NCBI RefSeq assembly: GCF_001613365.1
Contig: NZ_BDCF01000008.1
Coordinates: forward strand, 62,001-126,000
From: Nocardia xishanensis NBRC 101358
Lineage (GTDB): Bacteria; Actinomycetota; Actinomycetes; Mycobacteriales; Mycobacteriaceae
DNA: 64,000 nucleotides
Direction: 5' to 3'
The translations under genes were made by a program, and so were the position numbers. This document shows positions 43,359-51,787 of this stretch, piece after piece (positions within the stretch are counted from its first letter, which is position 1; every line of letters begins with the position of its first letter). A model generated the notes under the pieces. The model saw only the letters and a program-made list of their open reading frames with translations. It was not told the origin of the DNA and searched no databases.

Positions 43359-45229
43359 GGCTGCTGCTGCCCCGCCACGGCATTGCTGCCGCCGCCGGGC
43401 AGGGCGATCGGTTGGGCGGCTTTGTCGAAGCGCGCCAACGATTTAAGGATCAGGGGCGCGTATTCGGTGTCTTGCCACCAGATCTTGCGCACCACCACCG
43501 GCCCATGGCCCGGCAGCCGCACCAGGGCGCGGTCCTTGGGCAACGCGGCGAGCAGGGCGACGTCCAGGTTGGGCTCGGAACGCCAGGACAGGCTGCGTTG
43601 CACGCCTTGGGCGCCGTGGCTGCGGGAACGATCGGCCACATCGTGAGGCCCGGTCATCGCCGACCAATGCTCGAGATAGTCGGTCGCGGCGATCCCACCG
43701 CCGTAGACCTCGATCGACTGGGCACGCATCGTCTTCAAACCATTTGCCCCCCACAGGTCTTCGCCCTGTTCCAAGACCTGGAGGATGGTCATCAGGATGA
43801 TTCCGCAGCCCCCGGCGTAGGTGTAATAGGTCGGCAGTTCGGCGATGCGGGCACAGTTGGCGGCCTCATCGAGCACCCCCAACAGCGGCACCGCCAATCG
43901 ACCGTCGGGGCGAGCGCGCGCGGTCTCGAGTGCGGCTTCAAGGATTTGGCCGACCAACGCCGAGGTCAGTGGTGTCGCACCATCGGGTCCGGCCATCGAC
44001 AGCGCATACAGCGTGTCGGTGGAGGTGACGAACTCGACCAGTTTGAACTCCGGCAAGAAGTGGGTCTGAGCCTGTTCGGATTTGACCACGACGAGACGGG
44101 TCTTACCCCCAGCGTCCTTGTCGGTTTTCTCCTGCACCTGCAATTTCTGCCGCCGGGGTGGGGTAACCAGCTGGGCGTAGCCCTCGTCGGTGAGCACGTT
44201 GAGGTAGCGGCGCGCCATGTCGTAGAGGCCGTCCCGCTGGCGGGCGTAGAGGGCCTGGGATTCGAGGATGCGGTCGGCCGAGCGCGCGTGGCCGTAGGAG
44301 CGCAGGATCAGCGAAGGCGTTTGGTCCTGGTCACGGCCCAGCCATTCGGCCACGTGCAGCAGGTCCCCGTCGGCGCAGGCGGCGGCGTACATGTACAGCG
44401 CCAGCAGCTCTTGCGCGCCACCGTCGAAATAGCTGTCCACCTTCGCATTTGCGGCTTGGGAGGCCGAACCGGAGGCCGCGGAGACGAAGAACCCGGCCAG
44501 CTTGCGCGCCGCGGGCAAGCTATCGACCTGGGCGAACAGGTTCACCCAGAACCCGCACTCGACCTTCCCGGTGACCGCCTGCAGGTCGCACAGCCAGACC
44601 CGGCCGCGCTGTTCACGCCCAGACAGGGTGTGGCGGTAGAGATCTGGCTTGTTCGACGTCGCCAGGCACGGCCCCCACGCCGCCAGTACCGCGGGAATCG
44701 CCCAGGCCATGGTCTTGCCGGTGCGGGTGCCCGCCGCGATCGTGACACCGAGCTCGGCGGGTACGTACAACTCGACCCCGCCGATCACCGTCCTGCCCAG
44801 GGGTGGGCCCTTCATCGCCTGGATGGCGGGGCCGGCGTCGCGCAGCAGCCGCCGGTTGACGGCGAGATTGTCGCGTGCTCGCGCGAGCCGGATCCGGCCG
44901 GGGCGTTGCATGGTGCGTGCGGCGGCGTCGATTTCGCTACCGGCCGACAGCGCTCGCCACCCGGCCACCGCCACGACTGTGCCGGCGAGGAGGAAGGCGA
45001 CCAGCAGTACGCTGGACTGCCAGGGCCACCGGTGTTGCCCGGAGATGACCGCCAGCAGCGCGCGGGATGGGTGAGCGATGACGGGTTGTCCGGCCCACCA
45101 GCTGCCCACGCACAGTGCCGCCCACGCCATCAGCGCCACGACGATCACCGCCAGAGCAAGCAGCAGTAGCGCGGTTTCCTCGCCGATCCCGCGTTTGGTG
45201 CGGCGGCGGGTTTCCCGGGTCGAGATCAT
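43355..45229 (-). CDS. Type IV secretion coupling ATPase (VirD4/TraD-like)
   Basis: ATG 45229 is preceded by AAGGAG at eight bases. The 624-residue protein has two N-terminal membrane segments (about residues 19-45 and 72-92), a P-loop A-G-T-R-T-G-K-T at 166-173, a Walker B L-G-V-L-D-E-A-A-N in the middle of the C-terminal half and the typical A-x-x-x-Y-G-G-G-I-A region. VirD4-type proteins take DNA-protein substrates to the secretion channel and energise transfer at the inner membrane. It lies between paralogous helical proteins that could be its substrates or adaptors. Confidence 0.88.
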   Translation of the reverse strand: MISTRETRRRTKRGIGEETALLLLALAVIVVALMAWAALCVGSWWAGQPVIAHPSRALLAVISGQHRWPWQSSVLLVAFLLAGTVVAVAGWRALSAGSEIDAAARTMQRPGRIRLARARDNLAVNRRLLRDAGPAIQAMKGPPLGRTVIGGVELYVPAELGVTIAAGTRTGKTMAWAIPAVLAAWGPCLATSNKPDLYRHTLSGREQRGRVWLCDLQAVTGKVECGFWVNLFAQVDSLPAARKLAGFFVSAASGSASQAANAKVDSYFDGGAQELLALYMYAAACADGDLLHVAEWLGRDQDQTPSLILRSYGHARSADRILESQALYARQRDGLYDMARRYLNVLTDEGYAQLVTPPRRQKLQVQEKTDKDAGGKTRLVVVKSEQAQTHFLPEFKLVEFVTSTDTLYALSMAGPDGATPLTSALVGQILEAALETARARPDGRLAVPLLGVLDEAANCARIAELPTYYTYAGGCGIILMTILQVLEQGEDLWGANGLKTMRAQSIEVYGGGIAATDYLEHWSAMTGPHDVADRSRSHGAQGVQRSLSWRSEPNLDVALLAALPKDRALVRLPGHGPVVVRKIWWQDTEYAPLILKSLARFDKAAQPIALPGGGSNAVAGQQQP

Positions 45230-45274
45230 GAGCAGAACTCCTTCGTCATGGGTTGCATTGGGGTGCAGTGATTT

Positions 45275-46387
45275 TCACGAGGCAACATCGACGCCTAGGT
45301 CGCGGTGCTCCACCACGGCGGTGGCGTCCTCGGCGTGCTCGGCGCTCCAGTCGGCGGCCTCGCCCTCGGGCATCGCCGCCTCGATGGCGGCTTCGATCTC
45401 GGCGCCTTCTGGGAGTGGGTCTGGTTCGCTCACTGGTCGGTCTCGGTTGGCCAGCTGTGGGTCACCGGGTTGTTGGTGCCAGTAGGTGCCCTCGCGCCCG
45501 GCGAGGTAGACCGCTTCGATATCGGCCAGCGCTACCCCCGCGTCGGCGGCGGTCGTTCGTGCGGTGCGCGCGGCGGCGAGCAGGGATTCCAGGCGCGCGA
45601 TGTGGGCTTGATCGTGCTCGGGTGAGCTGTCCCAGTTCTCGACCAGCCGCGCGTGCTCGGCGGTGAAGTCCTGCACCTCGCGCAGCGCGGTGATCTGCGC
45701 GGACTCGCGGTCGGGTTCGCCGGTGTGGGTGTCGGCGCCTGGTGGCGGACGCAGGCGCTCGGGCAGCAAGTCGGTGTGCTCGTGCTCGCCGCGGTTGAGG
45801 TCGCCGAGTTCTTCTTCGATCGCCAGCAGCCGATCGGTCTCGGCGATGACCGCGTCGACCTCGGTCAGGGTGGTCAGCTCGGGCCCGCGCCCACCGAGAG
45901 CCCGGTCGAACAGGGTGGGGCGCTGCGCCTCACGTGTGCGGGAGCGCTGCGGTGGCTGCCAGCGAGCACCGTCCTGGTCCGAGCCGGTGACCGTGGTTTC
46001 CAGGTGGCCGGTGACTTCGGCGGCCTGGCGCAGGTTGCGCCACGCCAGCTCGTCGACCGGGAGATCACCGGCTGCTTTCGCTTGGTCGAGGCGGGCGAAG
46101 AGTTGACGGGTGGTCTCGGGGCGGGCTTCATATCCGGCGACCGCAGCTTGCAGCTGCCCCCACAGTGTGCGAGCCTCGACCGATTCACTGCGGCCCCGCG
46201 TGGCAGCCAGCTCGTCGGCGCGGGCGGTGAGTTCTTGCTGCTGTTCGGGGGTTTCACCGTACGGGGCGATCTCCCGCAGCTGGCGATAGAGCGCGAAATC
46301 GGCGCGGACCTCGGCTTCGAGACTGGTGGCGGCGTCACTGTAGTAGGCGGGGTCGGTGGGTCCGCGGGGCGGATCGGGCCAGCTCAT
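45275..46387 (-). CDS. Acidic helical protein of the conjugation block
   Basis: The 370-residue protein from ATG 46387 is highly charged and mostly helical, with several E/D/R-rich stretches compatible with coiled coils. It lacks the W-(I/V)-D and L-W-x-R motifs of the paralogue family nearby, but its C-terminus contains E-I-E-A-A-I-E-A-A-M-P, the clearest version of the shared C-terminal motif. There is no membrane segment, P-loop or nuclease motif. A gap of 45 bases separates it from the downstream coupling ATPase gene. Confidence 0.68.
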   Translation of the reverse strand: MSWPDPPRGPTDPAYYSDAATSLEAEVRADFALYRQLREIAPYGETPEQQQELTARADELAATRGRSESVEARTLWGQLQAAVAGYEARPETTRQLFARLDQAKAAGDLPVDELAWRNLRQAAEVTGHLETTVTGSDQDGARWQPPQRSRTREAQRPTLFDRALGGRGPELTTLTEVDAVIAETDRLLAIEEELGDLNRGEHEHTDLLPERLRPPPGADTHTGEPDRESAQITALREVQDFTAEHARLVENWDSSPEHDQAHIARLESLLAAARTARTTAADAGVALADIEAVYLAGREGTYWHQQPGDPQLANRDRPVSEPDPLPEGAEIEAAIEAAMPEGEAADWSAEHAEDATAVVEHRDLGVDVAS

Positions 46388-46651
46388 GCCCGAGCCCCCG
46401 GCTCCAGCTCAACGTGCACCGATGAGTGGGACAGGTGTGGTGATGCGGTGGTGGTGGACATCGACGACCTCCGGAAAGTGGAAGGCGTAGCGCCAGGCGA
46501 CCGCCAAGTGGTGGTGCGGCGCAGGAATGTCCCGGCAGGCAGGGTTCGACGTCACGGTCTGTTGGCCCGTAACCAGACGTCAACGAAAAGCGTTAGGCAG
46601 GAGCAGGTTTCAGTCTGTCGGTTCGCAGCGAATCCTTTCGGGGTGTCGTGG

Positions 46652-47653
46652 TCATATCTCGGTGCCGAAATCGGTCGCGAGGCGCGGCTCGTATGAGTCG
46701 GCGGGATAGTCGAGCTCACCGGCCCCGACGGTGTCACCGACGGGCAGCGCGGCGTCGCCGCCGCCATCGGGCAGCGCGGCCTCGATCGCGGTGGTGATGG
46801 CGGTGTGGTCGGCGGTGAGGTCGTCGATCACACCGCTGTCGGACAATGCGGCGTCGACGAAGCGCGCGCGCAGCGAGGCGCTGGCGGCGTCGACCATCTG
46901 CTGCGGCGTCGGTGGCCAGGCGTGCGCGCCAGCGGTGGGGGTGGCGGTAGCGGAGTCGGCGGGAAGGTAGGGCGGGATCGCCAGATCCGGGCTGGCGATG
47001 GCGTAGGAGTTCCATTCGGCGACCACACTGAGCTCGTCGTAGGTTTCGACAAACACCGCATGCGCGCGGCGCGCGCCTTCAGCACCAGCGCCCCACAGGG
47101 TTTCGGCCTCGGCCGGGCTGATCTCGGCGGCGTGAGCCAGGGCGGTGACACGCTGGTAACGCGCCTGCATGTTGTCGGCGAAGCGTTGTTCGGCCATCGG
47201 ATTGGCACCGAAACTCCACCGGCCGGTGGCGATACGATCCGCGCGCGCCGCGGACAGGCTAGCCATGCGTTCCAAATGCCACAAATCCACCCCGAGCATG
47301 TCGACATACATCTCCTGAGCGGCGTTGTCGCGCGCGGGCGCGGGGCGTGCGGCGGTCGGCCGGATGGGTGGACGGACATCGCGGGTACCGAGTTCGCGGA
47401 TGTCCTCTATCCAAGTGGGATCGAGCCCCGCGCTCAGCGCGGTCTGCTCGACCTGCTCGCGCTCGGCTTCCAGGGTGTCCAGGTGTGCTAGGTAGGCGGC
47501 GCGGTGCTCGACGTTGAGGTCGGGGTCCTCGGTGATTTCGTAGCCCGCGTTGCGGACGCGGGTGTGTTCGGCGGCCAGCATCCGGATCCGCAGCAGCAGC
47601 TGAGCTTGCCAGCCGACCACAGTGTCCGGGGGTGAGGAATCGGGGGTGGTCAT
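46652..47653 (-). CDS. Uncharacterised helical protein, paralogue family of the conjugation block
   Basis: ATG 47653 follows AAGGA by seven bases; the open frame upstream to 47740 is in the neighbouring gene. The 333-residue protein has the family elements: L-L-L-R-I-R-M-L-A-A-E-H, L-D-P-T-W-I-E-D-I-R, a central D-L-W-H-L-E-R-M-A-S-L-S-A-A-R, F-A-D-N-M-Q-A-R and E-A-E-T-L-W-G. Near the end comes T-T-A-I-E-A-A-L-P. It follows the next paralogue by 11 bases, so they are in one transcript. About 265 bases without a gene lie on its downstream side. Confidence 0.7.
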   Translation of the reverse strand: MTTPDSSPPDTVVGWQAQLLLRIRMLAAEHTRVRNAGYEITEDPDLNVEHRAAYLAHLDTLEAEREQVEQTALSAGLDPTWIEDIRELGTRDVRPPIRPTAARPAPARDNAAQEMYVDMLGVDLWHLERMASLSAARADRIATGRWSFGANPMAEQRFADNMQARYQRVTALAHAAEISPAEAETLWGAGAEGARRAHAVFVETYDELSVVAEWNSYAIASPDLAIPPYLPADSATATPTAGAHAWPPTPQQMVDAASASLRARFVDAALSDSGVIDDLTADHTAITTAIEAALPDGGGDAALPVGDTVGAGELDYPADSYEPRLATDFGTEI

Positions 47654-47664
47654 CGCCGCGTCCT

Positions 47665-48600
47665 TCAGAGCTCGTAGCCGGGATCTGGACCGGAATCGGT
47701 TGTCCGGTGCCCAGTTTCGGTACTGGCTTCGCTGACCCAATCCCGGCCCGAGTCATCGGGGAGTGCGGCCCCGACCGCTGACCCGATCTCCGCGGTAGTG
47801 GTCGACATCGTGGGATCGATCGTGGAGATCGCTTCAGTCGCGCGATGGATCAGCACATGCGGGGTCGGTGGTGCCAGGTCGAGCTCGGCGTGGGTTTGGT
47901 GAGCCAAGACGAGATCATCACTGCCGCGGCGGGCTTCGTGTTCGATTCCGGGCCAGGCGTAGGTGCGCCACCGCTCGTGCAGTTCGGCGTCGTCGTAGCC
48001 GCGCACCACCCCAGCCAGGTGCTGCCACCCGGCCCCATCACGCTCCCACAACTGGCTGGCTTCCTCGGCAGTCACACCGATCACGTGGGCGGTGGTGTCA
48101 GCCCGCGCCCACAACGCGACCATGTTCGCCTCGAACTGCGCGTCCGCCCCGGCATCACGTGCCACCCGGCCGTCGAACCCGCGCAGCCGATGCTCCACGC
48201 TGATCACGGCCATGTGCTCGAGCTGCCACACATCCGAGGTGATTCCATCGACCATGTGGCCGCGAACCGGGTCCTCACCATGCCGCAGCGTGGGCACGGC
48301 ATGGGAAACCTCGTCCCATTGCAGGCCCCGCTGCCCCGCCGCCTGCGCTGCGGCGATCGCCACGGAAGGCACCCCGACGGCGGCAGCGTGGATCTCGATC
48401 TCGCCGCGGTCGGCCTCCAACGCCCGCAGATGCGCCCGCCAGCTTTGGATCGGGATATGCCCCTCACCGTAGTGCGGTTGATATTCCGGATGCCCCTGCA
48501 TCAGCACCCGAGCGTGAACGGCGGAGAGGTTCTGGATACGTTCGAGCAACCGCACCTTCCAGCTCGGTAATCGTTCCAGCTCCGGTAGTGGTTGATTCAC
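47665..48600 (-). CDS. Uncharacterised helical protein, paralogue family of the conjugation block
   Basis: GTG 48600 with AAAGG eight bases upstream gives 311 residues. Family features are L-L-E-R-I-Q-N-L-S-A-V-H, G-V-P-S-V-A-I-A-A-A-Q-A-A-G-Q-R-G, D-V-W-Q-L-E-H-M-A-V-I-S-V-E, F-E-A-N-M-V-A-L-W-A-R-A and E-A-S-Q-L-W-E-R. The C-terminal region carries A-E-I-G-S-A-V-G-A-A-L-P. The strong likeness to the two flanking genes suggests local duplication followed by divergence. Confidence 0.7.
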   Translation of the reverse strand: MNQPLPELERLPSWKVRLLERIQNLSAVHARVLMQGHPEYQPHYGEGHIPIQSWRAHLRALEADRGEIEIHAAAVGVPSVAIAAAQAAGQRGLQWDEVSHAVPTLRHGEDPVRGHMVDGITSDVWQLEHMAVISVEHRLRGFDGRVARDAGADAQFEANMVALWARADTTAHVIGVTAEEASQLWERDGAGWQHLAGVVRGYDDAELHERWRTYAWPGIEHEARRGSDDLVLAHQTHAELDLAPPTPHVLIHRATEAISTIDPTMSTTTAEIGSAVGAALPDDSGRDWVSEASTETGHRTTDSGPDPGYEL

Positions 48601-48660
48601 GTCGTTTGCCTTTCCATGTAAAGCGTTGGTGTGCAGTAGTTTTCGAGCTACGAGGACCGG

Positions 48661-49563
48661 CTATAACCCTCGCCCGGCGTCGAGCTCACGTGGTGGATGT
48701 GCGGGCTCCACCGCCTCCTCGGCGAGATCGGCTTTCCCCGGCAGAGCTGTGAGTCCGGCGGCGTCGATCGCGGCGTTGATCGCCGTTGCGGTGTCGTGGT
48801 CGCGGCCCGGGTCGGTGACGGTCAGCCGCTCGGCGTCCTGGGTGTGTTCGGTGAGGGCGGTGGCGGCGAGTTCGACCATGCGGTCCGGGGAGATCGGCAT
48901 CTGGGCGGCGGAATCTTCGTGGGTGATTCCAGCCCATTGCAGGACCAGGATCGGCGCGGCCACCACGGGAAACTCCATGCCCGCCACCTGATTCCAGCGT
49001 CGCACCAGTTCCTGGTCGGGATAGTCGCGTACCTGCGCGGCGACCACCGTAGACCAGTGCTGGCGCCCGCGCTGCCAGACCTGATGGCGTTCCTCCTCGC
49101 TCAGCGTCAAGGCGTGGGAGACCGCGCCGAGGCGCTGCCAAGTCATACCCATGACCCGCCGAAATTCCGCGACCGGACCACCGCCCAGGTCGCCCCGGCC
49201 GGTGTAGGCGGCATGGACACCGGCCATGTCCTGCAACCCGTGCATTTCCCGGGAAAGCGCGGCGATCAGCGTGTGGCGCGGCACGTGCCCGGAGCCAAGC
49301 ATCACCTGTCCCGGCTGCCACAGCGCGCCGCGTTGCCCGGCGGCGCGGGCGTAGTCGATCCACGCCTTCGGCACGCCGATCGCGACCGCGGTGGCTTCGA
49401 GTTGTTCACGAGAGCGCTCACCGATTTCGAGTGTGCGCAGTAACTCCGGCGACGTATCGGCTTGGCCGGTGGCCCGAGCCCGCGCCTGCAACTGGTGGTT
49501 GTCGTAGGCGAGGTTCTGCACCGCTTTGAGCAGATGCGCCTGCAACAAAGTCGGAGCGTCCAT
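48661..49563 (-). CDS. Uncharacterised helical protein, paralogue family of the conjugation block
   Basis: I choose ATG 49563 (M-D-A-P-T); the frame opens ten codons higher. The 300-residue product shows the family pattern: L-L-K-A-V-Q-N-L-A-Y-D-N, G-V-P-K-A-W-I-D-Y-A-R-A-A-G-Q-R-G, E-M-H-G-L-Q-D-M-A-G-V-H, F-R-R-V-M-G-M-T-W and E-R-H-Q-V-W-Q-R-G. The end contains A-I-N-A-A-I-D-A-A-G-L. It is one of three consecutive members and shares direction and close spacing with the type IV secretion genes. Confidence 0.7.
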   Translation of the reverse strand: MDAPTLLQAHLLKAVQNLAYDNHQLQARARATGQADTSPELLRTLEIGERSREQLEATAVAIGVPKAWIDYARAAGQRGALWQPGQVMLGSGHVPRHTLIAALSREMHGLQDMAGVHAAYTGRGDLGGGPVAEFRRVMGMTWQRLGAVSHALTLSEEERHQVWQRGRQHWSTVVAAQVRDYPDQELVRRWNQVAGMEFPVVAAPILVLQWAGITHEDSAAQMPISPDRMVELAATALTEHTQDAERLTVTDPGRDHDTATAINAAIDAAGLTALPGKADLAEEAVEPAHPPRELDAGRGL

Positions 49564-49605
49564 CTCACCGCCACCCGCCCAGCGGCAGCGCAATCGTCGG
49601 TGTGT

Positions 49606-50592
49606 TCATCGCTCGACCCCCGTTTCCGGCACGGGCCCCAGCGGGATCTCGACCGGATCGAGTTCGATGTCCACGTCGATGACCGCGTCGTAGTCCACAC
49701 CGGTCAACCCCGCGGTCTCGATCGCTGTCTCGATGAGCGAGCCATCGCGGGCCCCGGCGTCGAGAACCTCGGCGTCGACTACGACGTCGCCGGTATCGTG
49801 CTCGAGCTGCGTGGCGAAGCTCAGCTGTTCGGTCAGCCCGGCAACATCATCGAGAGCGCCCTGCCACGGCCCGGCCTGCTCCCACGCCGCCGCGAGGTCA
49901 GCCAGAGCCTCGAAGTCATCGACATCCATGCCGGCGTCCTCGGCCAGCCGCGCCCGGTAGGCTGCCGCGGCCTGCTGATGCTTATCCGAGAGCCCCTCCG
50001 CCGTCTGGGCGTTGGCGAACGCCGCCGCCGAACCCATCGCGGCCCCGGCATCACCGTGCTCGGTCAGCGAGTCGGCGAAACCGGCGGCGCGGCGACGGAT
50101 GTCGATGAGCAGCTGCTTGTACTCGACCTCCAGGTTGTGCATCTCTACCGCGCGGGCTTCCCGGTTGACGTAGCCGTCGACCTGATGCTTGTGGAGCTCC
50201 TTTTTCTGCTTGCGTTCCAACCTCCCCGCCGCATTGCGGCGGTCCAGGTCTTCATCGGCCCGCTCGATTTGGCGTTCCTTGTGGCGCATATCCAGCTCAT
50301 GCAGCTGTCCGCCGCGCCAGATCCGGGCACGGACTTCCTGCACCCTGGCAGAATTCAATTCCCTTGCCTGGCTGGATGATTCGATCGCATCCCGCACGCG
50401 GATCCAGTGTTCGAGGCTTGAGCGTTGCTCCTTGGCCGCGGCGTCGTTCATGCGTTGGACATGTTCGGCCTTCGACCGGGATTCACCGCCGCGCCCGCGC
50501 ATCAGCGCGGCGGTGGTGTGCGCGGTCTGCAGAGCTTGGACGAATCCTTGCCGCACGACTTGGCTGCCTTCTTCGACCGGATCCCCGCTCAC
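49606..50592 (-). CDS. Coiled-coil protein of the conjugation block
   Basis: GTG 50592 is preceded by GGAGG at seven bases. Residues about 40-190 are a long, strongly charged coiled coil with many R-K-E heptads (R-H-K-E-R-Q-I-E-R-A-D-E-D-L-D). The C-terminal 140 residues are more varied and acidic and include S-L-I-E-T-A-I-E-T-A-G-L, a version of the motif found at the ends of the neighbouring proteins. There is no P-loop or membrane helix. It could be a scaffold, nucleoprotein or secreted component of the transfer system. Confidence 0.68.
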   Translation of the reverse strand: MSGDPVEEGSQVVRQGFVQALQTAHTTAALMRGRGGESRSKAEHVQRMNDAAAKEQRSSLEHWIRVRDAIESSSQARELNSARVQEVRARIWRGGQLHELDMRHKERQIERADEDLDRRNAAGRLERKQKKELHKHQVDGYVNREARAVEMHNLEVEYKQLLIDIRRRAAGFADSLTEHGDAGAAMGSAAAFANAQTAEGLSDKHQQAAAAYRARLAEDAGMDVDDFEALADLAAAWEQAGPWQGALDDVAGLTEQLSFATQLEHDTGDVVVDAEVLDAGARDGSLIETAIETAGLTGVDYDAVIDVDIELDPVEIPLGPVPETGVER

Positions 50593-51125
50593 GAAGCCAC
50601 CTCCATCCCCGACAGCAGCCACGCCGCACTCTCGCTGGCGCGGCTGGCGTGGGCATAGACCGCGAACTCGATGCCGACCTGGTCGTGCGGTTGGAGGCTG
50701 ACGGCGAGAACACGGCTGGCGGTGGTGGCGGTGTCGGCCGGGTGGTCATCAGAAGTGATCCGCACCGTCGTGGTCAGCTCGATGCCGTCGTGCTGCCAGC
50801 GCTGGAATTGCTCGGCGGTGATCGGCGCCCACACCAGCGCAGAAGGTTCGGCCTGGTTGGCGAACCGCGGGTCCATCAGCGGGTAGGCGACCCGAAACGC
50901 GGCGCGCGGGTCGGCGTGCTCACGCGGCCGATACCCGAAGATCGCGGTCACCGCCGCAGCAAGGACCGCCTCGGCCCGGCACGGATCCAGCTCGTTGTAG
51001 GGCGCAGCGAACCGATCGGCGCGGCACTGGTCCGGGGTGGGCAGCACGGTGTCGGGAGTGGTGGACGAGCACGCCGCCAGGCCCAGCGCTACGGCCACGA
51101 CGAGGACGAAGGCGGTGGTACTCAC
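50589..51125 (-). CDS. Lipoprotein of the conjugation block
   Basis: The 178-residue product from GTG 51125 starts with a short signal peptide whose hydrophobic core (V-L-V-V-A-V-A-L-G) ends in L-A-A-C, a lipobox; Cys should be lipid-modified and hold the protein to the outer face of the cell membrane. The mature part is a small mixed domain (F-A-A-P-Y-N-E-L-D-P-C) resembling the periplasmic scaffold type seen elsewhere in this block. The gene overlaps its upstream and downstream neighbours by four bases, so it belongs to the secretion operon. Confidence 0.75.
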   Translation of the reverse strand: MSTTAFVLVVAVALGLAACSSTTPDTVLPTPDQCRADRFAAPYNELDPCRAEAVLAAAVTAIFGYRPREHADPRAAFRVAYPLMDPRFANQAEPSALVWAPITAEQFQRWQHDGIELTTTVRITSDDHPADTATTASRVLAVSLQPHDQVGIEFAVYAHASRASESAAWLLSGMEVAS

Positions 51126-51787
51126 GCCGATTCCCGGGGTGAATGGATCAGCGCGCCCAGGTCGGTGCGGTGCCAGTCGACGACGGTGGGGTGAGTGCAT
51201 TGTTCGGCGGCGGGGTTGTGTACCGGATCGGTGACCACATCCAGCACCAGCGCCGCGGTAACGGCCGCGTGATGCAGCTTGATCAGCTCGACTCCACGGC
51301 TACGAGCCAAGATCAGGTGCAGGGTGGCCGCTTCAGCGCCCCAATGGACGCGGGCTTGACCTGCCAGCCAAATCGCCTGCCGTGCCGAGGTTTCCGCTGC
51401 GGCGATGCCGCTCGCGACGGGGCAGTCGGGCGGAAAGTGGTCGTGCCAGATGACTCGGCCGTCGGCCCGGCAGACGATGAAGGCATCCATGGTGGCCGCT
51501 GACCACAACATCAATCGCGGCCCGCGCCGCGCCATGGCCACCAGTCGGCGGTGCACGGTGCGCCGCGCGGCCTCGACTTGGCGCAACCCTTCGTAGTCGA
51601 CTCCGGCGACATCGAGTAACGCGGTCACGAACCGCTCGAAACTGCACGAATCGGTGAAGCCGTGTTGGACCGCGACCTGGTCGAATTGCCGTTTCCTGGT
51701 GAACTTTCGCAGGGAGGCAGCGCGTACGCGCACCACTATCTCGGGGGTGATCTGGCCACCGGTGACCGACGGGGGACGGGTTTTCAT
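51122..51787 (-). CDS. Uncharacterised protein of the conjugation block
   Basis: The 221-residue product from ATG 51787 is soluble and helical in its first half, with a strand-rich middle (D-A-F-I-V-C-R-A-D-G-R-V-I-W-H) and a helical end. There is no signal peptide, membrane helix or recognised motif. Both ends overlap neighbouring genes by four bases, which places it firmly in the operon between the NlpC/P60 hydrolase and the lipoprotein. Confidence 0.7.
   Translation of the reverse strand: MKTRPPSVTGGQITPEIVVRVRAASLRKFTRKRQFDQVAVQHGFTDSCSFERFVTALLDVAGVDYEGLRQVEAARRTVHRRLVAMARRGPRLMLWSAATMDAFIVCRADGRVIWHDHFPPDCPVASGIAAAETSARQAIWLAGQARVHWGAEAATLHLILARSRGVELIKLHHAAVTAALVLDVVTDPVHNPAAEQCTHPTVVDWHRTDLGALIHSPRESA

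Noticed and set aside
43343..45169. A 608-codon plus-strand frame opposite the coupling ATPase
   Set aside because: Antisense shadow of a gene with a P-loop and membrane helices; no motif in the translation.
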